64,000 bases of DNA from Mesorhizobium sp. (lineage in GTDB: Bacteria; Pseudomonadota; Alphaproteobacteria; Rhizobiales; Rhizobiaceae). Shown one piece after another: positions 7,109-15,987 of the stretch (its first letter is position 1; every line of letters begins with the position of its first letter). The stretch spans positions 1-64,000 of the forward strand of contig JAIPUZ010000061.1 in assembly GCA_022833215.1 (NCBI GenBank), read 5' to 3'. The notes beneath the pieces were generated by a model, which was not told the DNA's origin, searched no databases, and was given only the letters and a program-made list of their open reading frames with translations. Position numbers and translations under genes: made by a program.

Positions 7109-8887
7109 ATGCGTGAAAATCGCCAGCCGCGTCAGATCGCGACAGTTGTTTCGGCCGATGCCGTCGGCTTCTCCAGGCTGATGCATATCGACGACGAGGC
7201 AGCGTTGCGCCTGTTCGACGAGCGCCGCAACCTGATCGTGGGGACGGTCGAGCGGGCGGGCGGCAATGTCTTCGGCGCAGCCGGAGACTCGGTCATGGCC
7301 GTGTTCGGAAATCCCATCGTGGCTTTGGGCGCGGTGTTGCGTTTCCAGGAGGAGATCGGCGAAGCGAATGCGGCAGCGGGGCCGGACAGGGCCATGCCAT
7401 TCCGCACCGGCATCAGCGCGGGATCGGTCATGATCCGCGAGGACGGCGTTTTCGGCGATACGGTCAATATCGCGGCCCGGGTACAGGAGTTTTCACCGCA
7501 TGGCGGCGTGGCGCTCGCCGAAACCGCGTATTCCCAGCTCAACCGGCAATTCGATCTTCATTTCACCGATCTCGGGCCGTTTCAGCTCAAGAACATCGCC
7601 ATGCCGGTGCGGGTTTTCGTATCCGACCCGAATGGCGGCAATGTCAAGCCGGCCGCGCTGATGGGATTGCGCGCCGGGCGCGAGGCGCAACCCATTTCCG
7701 GCAGCGCCGACGAGCTGCCGGCCCTTGCCGTGCTTCCCTTTCAGAACCTCACGGGCGATGCGATGCTGGCCTATCTGTGCGACGGGATAGCCGACGACAT
7801 ATTGCTGGGCGTTGCCAACACGCGCTCTGTCCCGGTCATCGCCAGGGATTCCAGCTTCCAGTTCCGCGATCCTGCGCTTACCACCGCCGCCACCGGCCAC
7901 CTGCTCGGCGCGCGCTACATCGTCTCCGGCTCGGTGTCGGGGGACGCGGAGAGGATCACCCTCAACGCATCGCTGGCCGACAGTTCCACCTCGCGCGTCG
8001 TCTGGGCCGGACGCTATGAGCGCGGCCTTGTGGAGGTGCAGCGCCTGCAAAGGGAACTGGGCGGCGAGATCGTCTCGCGACTGGAGCGCGAGGTCGACAG
8101 GGTCGAGCAGGTCCGCACGTTCCAGGTCCCGCCGGAATCGCTGTCGACCTGGCAGCTTGTGCGACGTGGGCGCTGGCATATGCAGCGGCGCTCCCCTGAC
8201 GACACGGCGCGAGCCTTCGAATATTTCCGGCAGGCCTATGACGAGGATCCCAATTCGAGCGCCGTGCTCAACGAACTGGCATGGTGGCATCTGTGGAAGG
8301 CCTGGCTGAATTTCGCCGACCGCGACGAGCTCAGGATTGTCGCCGGCTATGCGCGGCGTTCCCTCCTGATGGACAGTCTCGACGCGCGTCCCTATTGCTA
8401 TCTCGGCTTCGTGGAAATTCTCGAGGCACGGCCGCAATCGGCCATCGACCTGTGCCGACAGGCCATCGATATCAATCCCAGCTTCTCGCTGGCGCATACG
8501 GGTTTGGGCAGCGCCCGCGCATTGCTGCTCGAACCGGGCGAAGCCATCCGGCACCTGACCGAGGCGATCAGGCTCAGCCCCTTCGAGACCTATCTGTTCC
8601 ACAATCTGGGCGAACTCGCCGCCGCCCACACCATCGCCGGCAACTGGTCGGCCGCGATCGAGGCGGCCGACCGCTCGCTGTCGCTCGCACCGAACTATTT
8701 CTATGCGAGCTATCTCAAGATCGGCGCACTGGCCCGCCTCGGACGTATCGACGAGGCGCGGCAGGATGCGCGCGCCTTCAAAACCCGCCATCCGGATTTC
8801 GAACGCAAGTGGATCGAATGGATTCCGTTCCGCGACAAGGCGGTCAACCGGGGCATGATCGAGAATTTCGAGCTTGCGGGCGCATGA
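7109..8887 (+). CDS. Class III adenylate/guanylate cyclase with TolB-like and TPR regions
   Basis: Makes a cyclic nucleotide second messenger, probably cAMP. The catalytic domain is at residues ~8-165: the metal Asp in VVSADAVGFSRLM, the second in GAAGDSVMAVFG, and the FGDTVNIAARVQ helix with transition-state Asn and Arg. It is followed by a TolB/FlgO-like region (ALAVLPFQNLTGD, CDGIADDIL, GARYIVSGSVSG; ~205-330) and then TPR helices to the end, a layout common in rhizobia. No membrane segment is evident. ATG 7109 (592 residues) was chosen because the family starts MR.NRQ.R right before the domain, while a TTG at 7019 would add 30 unlike residues. A CRP-like site and a Crp/Fnr gene nearby suggest a local signalling circuit. 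Confidence 0.86.
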   Translation: MRENRQPRQIATVVSADAVGFSRLMHIDDEAALRLFDERRNLIVGTVERAGGNVFGAAGDSVMAVFGNPIVALGAVLRFQEEIGEANAAAGPDRAMPFRTGISAGSVMIREDGVFGDTVNIAARVQEFSPHGGVALAETAYSQLNRQFDLHFTDLGPFQLKNIAMPVRVFVSDPNGGNVKPAALMGLRAGREAQPISGSADELPALAVLPFQNLTGDAMLAYLCDGIADDILLGVANTRSVPVIARDSSFQFRDPALTTAATGHLLGARYIVSGSVSGDAERITLNASLADSSTSRVVWAGRYERGLVEVQRLQRELGGEIVSRLEREVDRVEQVRTFQVPPESLSTWQLVRRGRWHMQRRSPDDTARAFEYFRQAYDEDPNSSAVLNELAWWHLWKAWLNFADRDELRIVAGYARRSLLMDSLDARPYCYLGFVEILEARPQSAIDLCRQAIDINPSFSLAHTGLGSARALLLEPGEAIRHLTEAIRLSPFETYLFHNLGELAAAHTIAGNWSAAIEAADRSLSLAPNYFYASYLKIGALARLGRIDEARQDARAFKTRHPDFERKWIEWIPFRDKAVNRGMIENFELAGA

Positions 8888-8920
8888 TTCCGCCTGCCGG
8901 CGCGCTGCTGTATTTCGTTG

Positions 8921-8936
8921 TGTGAGGCGTTTCACA
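8921..8936. promoter_or_regulatory. CRP-type binding site upstream of the P450-DyP gene
   Basis: TGTGA-GGCGTT-TCACA, identical to the enterobacterial CRP half-site consensus with the exact six-base spacer, centred about 62 bases before the ATG at 8991 and 34 bases after the cyclase stop. The Crp/Fnr protein encoded at 13251-14018 has an Arg-Glu pair at the start of its recognition helix, as E. coli CRP does. The site is seen, and regulation by that protein is inferred. Confidence 0.65.
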
Positions 8937-8990
8937 GAGCCGGTTTGACGAAAGGTCGATTGCTGGAACAACAGGTCGAAGGGGCCGTCC

Positions 8991-11900
8991 ATGGTGTTCA
9001 GGTGCAGTCCGAAATACTTCGAGGGTCTGGCGAAGGCGCAGGCGGGCCTTCCCCTCGACGCCGAGGTGCCGCCTTTCGACATCGAGCGCATGCGTGCGAA
9101 AGGGCTGGCCGCGCGGGCGGTCGGCTATCTGTTCGAGCATCCCGACTGGTGGCTCGGCCTTTTCAGGAGGTTCCTGCCGCGCGCGCGCTGCGGCCGCTTC
9201 ATGCTTTTGACGCGCAATGCCGATGTGCGCGAGGTGCTGGAGCGGCAGGCCGATTTCGAAACGCCCTACGCGCCGGAGATGATCGAGTTCGCTGGCGGGA
9301 GCAACTTCATCCTCGGCATGGCCGACGGGGAGGAGTACCGGCGCCTGAAGTCGGTGGTGCTCGGGGCCTTCCCGCCCGGCGAGGTGGAGGAGCGCGTGCG
9401 GCCCATCGCGGCAAGGTGCGCCGGTGAAATCGTGGCAGCGGCGGACACCCGGCTCAACGCGGCGCGGGACCTGTTCCGAGTCGTGTCCTCGGCGATCTGC
9501 CGCGACTATTACGGCATCGAGGTGGATGACGAGGGCGAGTTCGCGGACTGGAACATCGCGCTCAGCACGCTGTTCTTCGGCGACCCAACGGCCAATCGAA
9601 CGGTGCGGGAACTGGCCATCGCCGCCTCTCGCAACATGCGCGCCGCCATCGACCGCTCCATCGACAAGGTTCTGGGCGGCGGTGCGTTGCGGGACCGGCC
9701 GCTCGACCGGCTCGTCGGCGCGATGCTGGACGGCCGCATCGGGCGGGGCGACGTCCATGCAATCATGATGGGCATGATCACCGGCTTCGGGCCGACGACG
9801 CTGCTGGGCGGCGGAAACTGCCTCGACGTGGTGCTGTCGCGCCGCGAGATCTTCGATGAGGTGGCGGCGGCGGTTTCGGCCGGTGACGATGTCCGGCTCG
9901 ACCGGGCTATCGGGGAAGCCATGCGCTTCAAGCCGATCTGGATAAGCCCCTGGCGCTATGCGCGGGAGGAGCGCCAGATCGGGGGCGGTACGGGCAAGCC
10001 CTGCACGATCAGGGCCGACACGGTCATCTGGCCGGCAACGCGCTCGGCCATGTTCGACACGCGTGCGGTGGAGGAGCCGTGGCGCTTCAAGCCGGAGCGG
10101 GCGGACCGCGAAACGCTCGTTTTCGGCCACGGCATCCACAAATGCATCGGTGCTGCGCTGGCGCGCGTGCAGACGGCCGAATGCTTCCGCGCCCTGTTTT
10201 CCCGGCAGGGCTTGCGCCGGGCCAGCGGCAGCAAGGGCAGGCTCGTGCGGCTCGGCCCCTATCCCGACCGGCTGATGGTCCAGTTCGAGCCGGCCGGCCT
10301 GCAATCGATGGTCACGGTGATGGTTCCTGTCAAACCCGGTATGCCGAGGGAAACGGTCGAGGCGCGACTGGACGCGCTGGGCAATCCGTCGAGCGCCGGG
10401 GTGCGCAAGGCGCTGGATGCCGCCGGCACCATCCATTTCGCCTCGATGTCGGTCATCGAGACCGGCACGGACGAGAAGGGAGCGTCGGCGCACCACCTCC
10501 TGCTCGAAATGTCGGGAGACGGGGGCAGGCATGCCGTCCTTGCCGCGTTCGCGAAGGCACTGGGCGACCGGATCGGGCCGATCTTCGCGGAAGCCTCGGC
10601 CGATCCGGTCGGCAACGATCTGGCGGCGTTCATGGAGCGGCATGCGCCGGATGTGTCGCCCACCTTCGGCAGCCTGAACGGCCTGGTGTTCAGCGGCACG
10701 CCGGGCCACAGCGTCCGGCGCATTCTCAGCGAAGACCGGCTGGCCAAGACGGCGATGCGCATGGTGGAGGCGCTTTCCGCGCAGCCCGGCAACGATGCCG
10801 CCGGCGTCTTGCAGGCGGTGCGCGAAAGGCTGCGGCGCGACCCGTCGTTCCGGTGGGCATTCGTCTCCGCTCCCAACCTGATGGACGATGCGCCCAAGGG
10901 CGCGTGGAGCGCCTTCCGCCGCACGCTTCTGGCAAGACCGGTGTTTCTGACGGTCGGCACCGTCTATGCGCTGTGCTGGGCGCTGACCTATTACCTGCTT
11001 TTCTATCCGACGGCGGGCTGGCCGCATTTCCTGCTGCGCGTCGGCACCGCCTTCGTGCTGTCGGGTCTCGGCATACTGACGACGCTGTCCTTCGCCATCG
11101 GCATCATGCTCATCCAGCTGCGCCGCATCGAGGAAGCATCGCTACCTTCCACCGAGTCCATTTCGCTGGACCGGCTGGTCGAATTGCAGCAGCGCGAGGA
11201 TCGCGGGTTGCAAAACCACATGACGGCGGTGTCCACGCTCAAGCCGGGGGTGTTCCGGCGCGTGCTTCTGCGTTTCACCTTCTATGTGATCTCGATCGCC
11301 GCAACCCACATCTTCCGCCCCGGCTTCCTGTCCAGCATCGGCACCATCCATTTCGCCCGCTGGGTCTGCGTTCCGGATACCGACCGGCTGGTGTTCTTCA
11401 GCAATTACGGCGGCAGCTGGGAAAGCTACCTCGAGGACTTCATCACCAAGGCTTCCAGGGGCCTGACCGGCGTGTGGAGCAACACGGAAGGCTTTCCGCC
11501 GACGCGCTTCCTGTTCTTCCACGGCGCGCGCGACGGCGACCGCTTCAAGCGCTGGGCGCGCACCCAGCAGGTGCCGACCGGCTTCTGGTACAGCGCCTAT
11601 CCGCATCTCTCGACCACCCATATCCGCAAGAATGCGCTGATCCGGCAGGGCCTGTGCTCGGCACGGCTGAGCGAGGCGCGCGACTGGATCAGCCTGTTCT
11701 CCTCCACTGAACGCCAGCCCTGGACCCGGCTCAACCGGCTGCAACGTCTGCTGCTGCCGGACGCTGTGCCGGAGGAGATGCTGGAGCAGGGCGAGATCCA
11801 GTCGATCGTCTTCGGGCCGATGGGCCGCCTGTCGCACGGCCGGATGCTGGCGTTCCACATCCCGCCGGACACGGATGTCGCCCGGCGGCGGGAATGGCTC

Positions 11901-13247
11901 GGCCGCATCGCGGCGAAACTGTCCTTCGGCGATGCTCCGCCGGCCCACAGCGCCATGATCGCGCTGTTCGGGCCAGATGGTCTCCGGCGTCTGGGGTTGG
12001 ACGAAACCGGCGGCGGCGATCCGCTGGAAAGCTTTCCTCTCGCCTTCCGGCAGGGCATGTCGAGCCCCTATCGCAGCCGCGTGCTCGACGATGGTGGGCC
12101 GAACGATCCGTGCGACTGGCTGTGGGGCACGGAGCGCAATCCGGTCGATGTCATCGTCAATTGCTATGCCGAGAGCCCGGCGGTTCTGGAGGAGATGGTG
12201 GCGATGCTGGAGGCCGCATCGCGGGATACGGGCATCCCCGTCGTGCACCGTCTCGACCTCACCATCATTCGCGCTGGAGCGCGCGAGGACTGCAAGCGCA
12301 AGGCGCATGACCAGTTCGGTTTTGCGGACGGGATTTCCCAGCCGGTCATCCGCGGGACAGGACGTGAGGCTTCCGCGCAGGTAAATTCCATGCACCTCGT
12401 CAACGCCGGCGAGTTCCTGTTCGGCTACCGGGACGAGCACGGCTTCTATCCGCCGAGCCCGAGCGTGCCGCGCAGGGCTGACCCGCAAGGCATATTGCGG
12501 GCCATCGACATGGATGGCGGCATCACGGCTGCCAAGACGGCGCTGCACGATTTCGGGCGCAACGGCTCCTTCATGGTCGTGCGCCAGCTATGGCAGCATG
12601 TCGAGCGCTTCAACGACTATTGTGGGAGTGCCGCGCAAGAGGTCTCGGAGTTGACCGGCAGGCCGGTGACGCCGGACTGGGTGGCGGCCCGTATCGTCGG
12701 CCGCTGGAAGGACGGCTCATCCCTGATCCGGAACCCGGAAAGGCCGGCGGGGCGCACGCCCGACAACGATTTCACCTTCGGCGCGGAAGACCCGCAGGGC
12801 CTGCGGTGCCCGCTTGGCGCGCATGTGCGCCGCTCCAATCCACGCGCCTCGCTCAACACCGATCTCGACACGCAGATACGCATCACCAGGCGTCACCGCA
12901 TCCTGCGCGTCGGGCGTACCTATTCGGCGGTGGCCGGCGACGGAGAACCCGAGAAGGGCCTGCTGTTCATGTGCGTCAACGCCTCGATCGAGCGCCAGTA
13001 CGAGTTCATCCAGCAGACCTGGATGGCCGCCGGCAATTTCCACGGGCTGCGCGGCGAGAAGGACCCGCTGATCGGCAACCAGATGGTGGACGAGGCCGGC
13101 GATCCGGCCGGGCGCTTCGCCATCCCGACATGGGAAGGGGCGATTGCGCTCAGCGGCATGCCCTCCTTCGTCACCACGCGCGGCGGAGGCTATTTCTTCC
13201 TGCCGAGCCGGTCCGCCCTGCGCTACATGCTGTCGAGACTGGACTGA
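8991..13247 (+). CDS. Cytochrome P450-DyP-type peroxidase fusion protein with central membrane segments
   Basis: One 1418-residue reading frame with two haem domains. Residues ~1-430 are a cytochrome P450: the ExxR pair is Glu309/Arg312 and the haem loop FGHGIHKCIG has Cys385. The I-helix reads GFGPTT (265-270), so the usual acidic residue before Thr is replaced by Pro268, as expected for a peroxygenase or hydroperoxide-using P450. Residues ~650-775 hold two strong and one weaker hydrophobic segments. The C-terminal part is a DyP peroxidase: the GFADG motif at 1110-1114 (Asp1113), the likely proximal His1278 in CPLGAHVRR, and Arg1285. ATG 8991 has AAGGGG seven bases upstream. A CRP-type site precedes the gene. 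I infer a membrane-anchored enzyme acting on hydroperoxides, and the substrate is unknown. Confidence 0.88.
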   Translation: MVFRCSPKYFEGLAKAQAGLPLDAEVPPFDIERMRAKGLAARAVGYLFEHPDWWLGLFRRFLPRARCGRFMLLTRNADVREVLERQADFETPYAPEMIEFAGGSNFILGMADGEEYRRLKSVVLGAFPPGEVEERVRPIAARCAGEIVAAADTRLNAARDLFRVVSSAICRDYYGIEVDDEGEFADWNIALSTLFFGDPTANRTVRELAIAASRNMRAAIDRSIDKVLGGGALRDRPLDRLVGAMLDGRIGRGDVHAIMMGMITGFGPTTLLGGGNCLDVVLSRREIFDEVAAAVSAGDDVRLDRAIGEAMRFKPIWISPWRYAREERQIGGGTGKPCTIRADTVIWPATRSAMFDTRAVEEPWRFKPERADRETLVFGHGIHKCIGAALARVQTAECFRALFSRQGLRRASGSKGRLVRLGPYPDRLMVQFEPAGLQSMVTVMVPVKPGMPRETVEARLDALGNPSSAGVRKALDAAGTIHFASMSVIETGTDEKGASAHHLLLEMSGDGGRHAVLAAFAKALGDRIGPIFAEASADPVGNDLAAFMERHAPDVSPTFGSLNGLVFSGTPGHSVRRILSEDRLAKTAMRMVEALSAQPGNDAAGVLQAVRERLRRDPSFRWAFVSAPNLMDDAPKGAWSAFRRTLLARPVFLTVGTVYALCWALTYYLLFYPTAGWPHFLLRVGTAFVLSGLGILTTLSFAIGIMLIQLRRIEEASLPSTESISLDRLVELQQREDRGLQNHMTAVSTLKPGVFRRVLLRFTFYVISIAATHIFRPGFLSSIGTIHFARWVCVPDTDRLVFFSNYGGSWESYLEDFITKASRGLTGVWSNTEGFPPTRFLFFHGARDGDRFKRWARTQQVPTGFWYSAYPHLSTTHIRKNALIRQGLCSARLSEARDWISLFSSTERQPWTRLNRLQRLLLPDAVPEEMLEQGEIQSIVFGPMGRLSHGRMLAFHIPPDTDVARRREWLGRIAAKLSFGDAPPAHSAMIALFGPDGLRRLGLDETGGGDPLESFPLAFRQGMSSPYRSRVLDDGGPNDPCDWLWGTERNPVDVIVNCYAESPAVLEEMVAMLEAASRDTGIPVVHRLDLTIIRAGAREDCKRKAHDQFGFADGISQPVIRGTGREASAQVNSMHLVNAGEFLFGYRDEHGFYPPSPSVPRRADPQGILRAIDMDGGITAAKTALHDFGRNGSFMVVRQLWQHVERFNDYCGSAAQEVSELTGRPVTPDWVAARIVGRWKDGSSLIRNPERPAGRTPDNDFTFGAEDPQGLRCPLGAHVRRSNPRASLNTDLDTQIRITRRHRILRVGRTYSAVAGDGEPEKGLLFMCVNASIERQYEFIQQTWMAAGNFHGLRGEKDPLIGNQMVDEAGDPAGRFAIPTWEGAIALSGMPSFVTTRGGGYFFLPSRSALRYMLSRLD

Positions 13248-13250
13248 TCT

Positions 13251-14018
13251 TCAAAAGACATCATCGCCGTCGGCGGCGAGTTTGCGCAGGACGCGCGCAT
13301 TGGTGACCTTGATATGGCCGCGCCGCACGTCGATGAGCGAGCGGCTTCGCCAGCCGTTGAGGAGCTTGTTGACCGACTCGCGCGTCGCGCCGAGGAACTC
13401 GCCGATCTCGCTCTGCGAGATGGCGATCCAGCCGGCGGGGTCGGCAAGGATATGGTCGAGCAGCAGCAGCCGCTTGGCCAGCCGGGCCTCTATGTTCAGA
13501 AAAGCCTGGTCGCCCAGCGATTCACTCACCCAGCGCACGCGCCGGCACACGAGGCGAAGCATCGAGCGCGCCAGCAGGGGGCTGTCCTCGATCCGGCGCA
13601 GCAATTGCTGCCTTTCCAGCGAAACGATCATGCAGTCGGTGCGGCAGATCGCCGTCGCCGTGCGCAGGCCGCCGTCGAGCGCGCCGATCTCGCCGATGAT
13701 GTTCGGCGCCGTTTGCACGTTGGCGACCAGCTTCTGGCCGTCGATGGAATAGATGGAAATCTCGACCGAACCGTCGATAAGGCCAAACACGCGATCGGAA
13801 CGGTCTTCCTGCAGGAACAGGTGTCTGCCGGCCGGCATCCTTTCGGCGGTGCAATTGTGGAACAGGAGCTCGAACAGGTCGCGGTCGGAAAAGCTCTGGT
13901 CGCATGCGCCGGCAGCCGCCACGGCGGCGCCCTGTTTCGTCACGCTCGCGCGTCTGGAAGCGGGCCGGTGCGCGTCCAGCCATACGATCTTGTCGGCAAA
14001 GAAACTCGTTCTGTCCAT
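13251..14018 (-). CDS. Crp/Fnr-family transcriptional regulator
   Basis: DNA-binding activator or repressor of 255 residues. The cyclic-nucleotide-binding beta-roll (~50-165) contains GEIGALDGGLRTATA, which keeps the Glu and Arg-Thr positions used by CRP for cAMP phosphate and ribose. The C-terminal winged helix has SQSEIGEFLGATRESVNKLL, with recognition helix Arg-Glu as in CRP. There is no Fnr-type cysteine cluster. The gene is convergent with the P450-DyP gene, with three bases between the two stops, so read-through transcripts would overlap. With the cyclase upstream and a TGTGA-N6-TCACA site between, it may close a local cAMP circuit. Confidence 0.87.
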   Translation of the reverse strand: MDRTSFFADKIVWLDAHRPASRRASVTKQGAAVAAAGACDQSFSDRDLFELLFHNCTAERMPAGRHLFLQEDRSDRVFGLIDGSVEISIYSIDGQKLVANVQTAPNIIGEIGALDGGLRTATAICRTDCMIVSLERQQLLRRIEDSPLLARSMLRLVCRRVRWVSESLGDQAFLNIEARLAKRLLLLDHILADPAGWIAISQSEIGEFLGATRESVNKLLNGWRSRSLIDVRRGHIKVTNARVLRKLAADGDDVF

Positions 14019-14156
14019 GAAGGCGGTGTCTTCCCTGACGCAAGGTTACTTTGCCAGACAATGACATATGCAGACAAGCCGTCGCGTGGCTGAATGTTTC
14101 CGGCGCGAGCGGCACTCATGCTCTGCGGGCCGGATTTGCGGCAGCGGTGCCCGGCC

Positions 14157-14408
14157 TCACTGCTCCTGCCTGCTGGCGGGGCGGTTCACGGCTCCGGCAA
14201 TGGCAGCCACTTCCTTTGCGCTCAGCACGATGTCGTACCGGTATTGCGACCGGTCCTCATAGCGTGCCTTGCGGTAGATCGGCCCGGCCGTGACCGAGAT
14301 GATCACTTCCTTGCCATTTTCACCATCCAGATCCTCACTGGTCAGTTCGCTCTCGAAAATCCGTTTCGACATGCCGTCTCTCTTGGCGGGCCTGACGCTG
14401 ATGCGCAT
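14157..14408 (-). CDS. Small hypothetical protein (83 aa)
   Basis: Unrecognised small acidic-basic protein with no signal peptide, Cys pair or membrane segment. ATG at 14408 is preceded by AGAGGTGACAC, a good ribosome site, which is the main support for it being real. An internal ATG at 14372 (MSKRIFESELTSEDLDG) is another possible start. The central part, VIISVTAGPIYRKARYE, suggests a beta-rich fold. It stands alone between the Crp/Fnr gene and the cobalamin riboswitch on the strand opposite to the latter. No function is proposed. Confidence 0.5.
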   Translation of the reverse strand: MRISVRPAKRDGMSKRIFESELTSEDLDGENGKEVIISVTAGPIYRKARYEDRSQYRYDIVLSAKEVAAIAGAVNRPASRQEQ

Positions 14409-14614
14409 GTGTCACCTCTGCTCTTTCCGGGGCGCTCTTTGGCGGGAGCCGAAGAAACTGGGAGGATCATCCGCCAGCCGGGACGTCAGAACTATGAAAC
14501 GCCTCACACTCGGGGACCTGATCGCGGATCTGGAGCAGGCGCTGGCCGACTTACGAAGCCGGCCGCGCTGTTGGGGACAGCGGCTTGTCCGGCTTGAAAT
14601 GCCGCAGCAGGATG

Positions 14615-14805
14615 CGATACGAACGGGTGTCGGTTTCCGAAAGGAACGAAAAGGGAATTCGCCGCAGGCTTTTTCAGGAACCTGCGAAACGAAACTGCCC
14701 CCGCAACTGTAGGCGGTGAGTCCACTCCCCGAAAATGCCACTGGGCCCAGGTCCGGGAAGGTGGGGATGGGCATCGATCCGTCAGTCAGGAGACCTGCCG
14801 ACAAC
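14615..14805 (+). promoter_or_regulatory. Cobalamin (B12) riboswitch
   Basis: The leader RNA carries the conserved blocks of the cobalamin aptamer in order: an AAAGGGAAT-like element (14654-14661), CTGCCCCCGCAACTGTAGGCGG (split around 14694-14715), GCCACTGG (14737-14744) and the closing GTCAGGAGACCTGCC (14784-14799). It lies before a binding-protein-dependent transporter operon. In other bacteria, bound adenosylcobalamin switches such operons off. A GC hairpin CCGGGC/GCCCGG at 14820-14837 just beyond the aptamer may be part of the expression platform. Confidence 0.92.
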
Positions 14806-14970
14806 TGGAACTGAATGTGCCGGGCGGGGTTGCCCGGGAGAGGTTGTCGATGAAGCCGTCCCTGCCTGAACGGGCTGTATTGCGTATCCTTGCGAATGCG
14901 CGGCTTTCCATTGCGTTCCCCGCCCGAAGCCTCCGGTCCCTGCCGCAAACCGATCGGAGAACTTCGCGTC

Positions 14971-15987
14971 ATGACCTTCCCGCGTCTGGCACTTGCCGCC
15001 GCCAGCCTTGCGCTGCTCACGGCCCATGCGTCCGCTGAACCTACAAGATACCCGCTCACGCTGGAAAACTGCGGCGAGACGATCACCTTCGACAAGGCTC
15101 CTGCAACGAGCGTAACCGTCGGACAGGCGGCCACCGAGGCGCTCTATGCGCTTGGCCTCGGCGACAAGGTGACCGGCACCTCCGTCTGGTTCACCGATGT
15201 GTTGCCGGAGCACAAGTCGATCAACGACAAAATCGAGCGGCTGGCCGACAACGATCCGAGCTTCGAGAGCGTGGTGGCCAGGAAGCCGGGCCTCGTAGCC
15301 GTGCAGTTCATCTGGCATGTCGGGCCGGAAGGCATCGTCGCCACGCGCGAGCAGTTCCACGAGGTTGGCATCCCGACCTATGTGATGCCCGCCGATTGCG
15401 TGGCCAAGGACAATTCGGTCGGTGTCGATGGCACCCGCACCGCTGCCTTCTCGACCGAGACCATCCATCAGGGCGTGCGCGAGCTTGCCGAAATCTTCGA
15501 CGTGCAGGACAAGGGCGAGGAAGTCGTCGCCGATCTGGTGAAGCGCGAGCAGGACGCGGTCGAGCGCGCAAAAGCCCTCGATCTCAAGGACGTTTCGGCG
15601 GTGTTCTGGTTCTCCAGCGCCGACATGAACATCGACCCCTATGTCGCGGGCCGCAAGGGCGGGCCGGCCTACATGCTCGACAAGCTCGGCATTCGCAACA
15701 TCGTGGAATCGGATGAGGAATGGCCGGTCGTGGGCTGGGAAACCATCGCCAAGGCCAACCCGACGCTGATCGTGATCGCCAAAATGGATCGCCGCCGCTT
15801 CCCCGCCGATGACTTCGAGAAGAAGCTTGAATTCCTGAAGAGCGATCCCGTCGCCAGCCAGATGGACGCGGTGAAGAACAACCGCATCGTGGTGATGGAT
15901 GCCCATGCCATGGACGCCACCATGCGCACCGTTTCCGGCATCGAGGTGCTGGCGGACGCGCTGGTCGATCAGGGCATCGCCAAGTGA
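14971..15987 (+). CDS. ABC transporter periplasmic binding protein, cobalamin/Fe-chelate type
   Basis: Periplasmic receptor of a BtuF/FecB-like uptake system. ATG 14971 gives a clean signal peptide, MTFPRLALAAASLALLTAHASA, while the longer frame from 14890 has none and is rejected. The mature part shows VTVGQAATEALYALGLGDKVTGTS and a later DKLGIRNIVE segment typical of type III binding proteins. The length is 338 residues. It is the first gene after the cobalamin riboswitch and its stop overlaps the start of the permease gene, so cobalamin or a cobalamin precursor is the best substrate guess. Iron chelates are an alternative. Confidence 0.82.
   Translation: MTFPRLALAAASLALLTAHASAEPTRYPLTLENCGETITFDKAPATSVTVGQAATEALYALGLGDKVTGTSVWFTDVLPEHKSINDKIERLADNDPSFESVVARKPGLVAVQFIWHVGPEGIVATREQFHEVGIPTYVMPADCVAKDNSVGVDGTRTAAFSTETIHQGVRELAEIFDVQDKGEEVVADLVKREQDAVERAKALDLKDVSAVFWFSSADMNIDPYVAGRKGGPAYMLDKLGIRNIVESDEEWPVVGWETIAKANPTLIVIAKMDRRRFPADDFEKKLEFLKSDPVASQMDAVKNNRIVVMDAHAMDATMRTVSGIEVLADALVDQGIAK

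Noticed and set aside
8844..11027. 727-codon minus-strand frame opposite the P450 domain
   Set aside because: Antisense shadow rich in Arg/His/Ala with no ribosome site or recognisable domain.
14494..14712. Possible 72-codon protein starting MKRLTLGDLIADLEQ just before the riboswitch
   Set aside because: The frame runs through most of the cobalamin aptamer, which is strongly supported as RNA, and no clear ribosome site precedes the ATG. The first ~25 residues look helical, so a very short leader peptide cannot be fully excluded.
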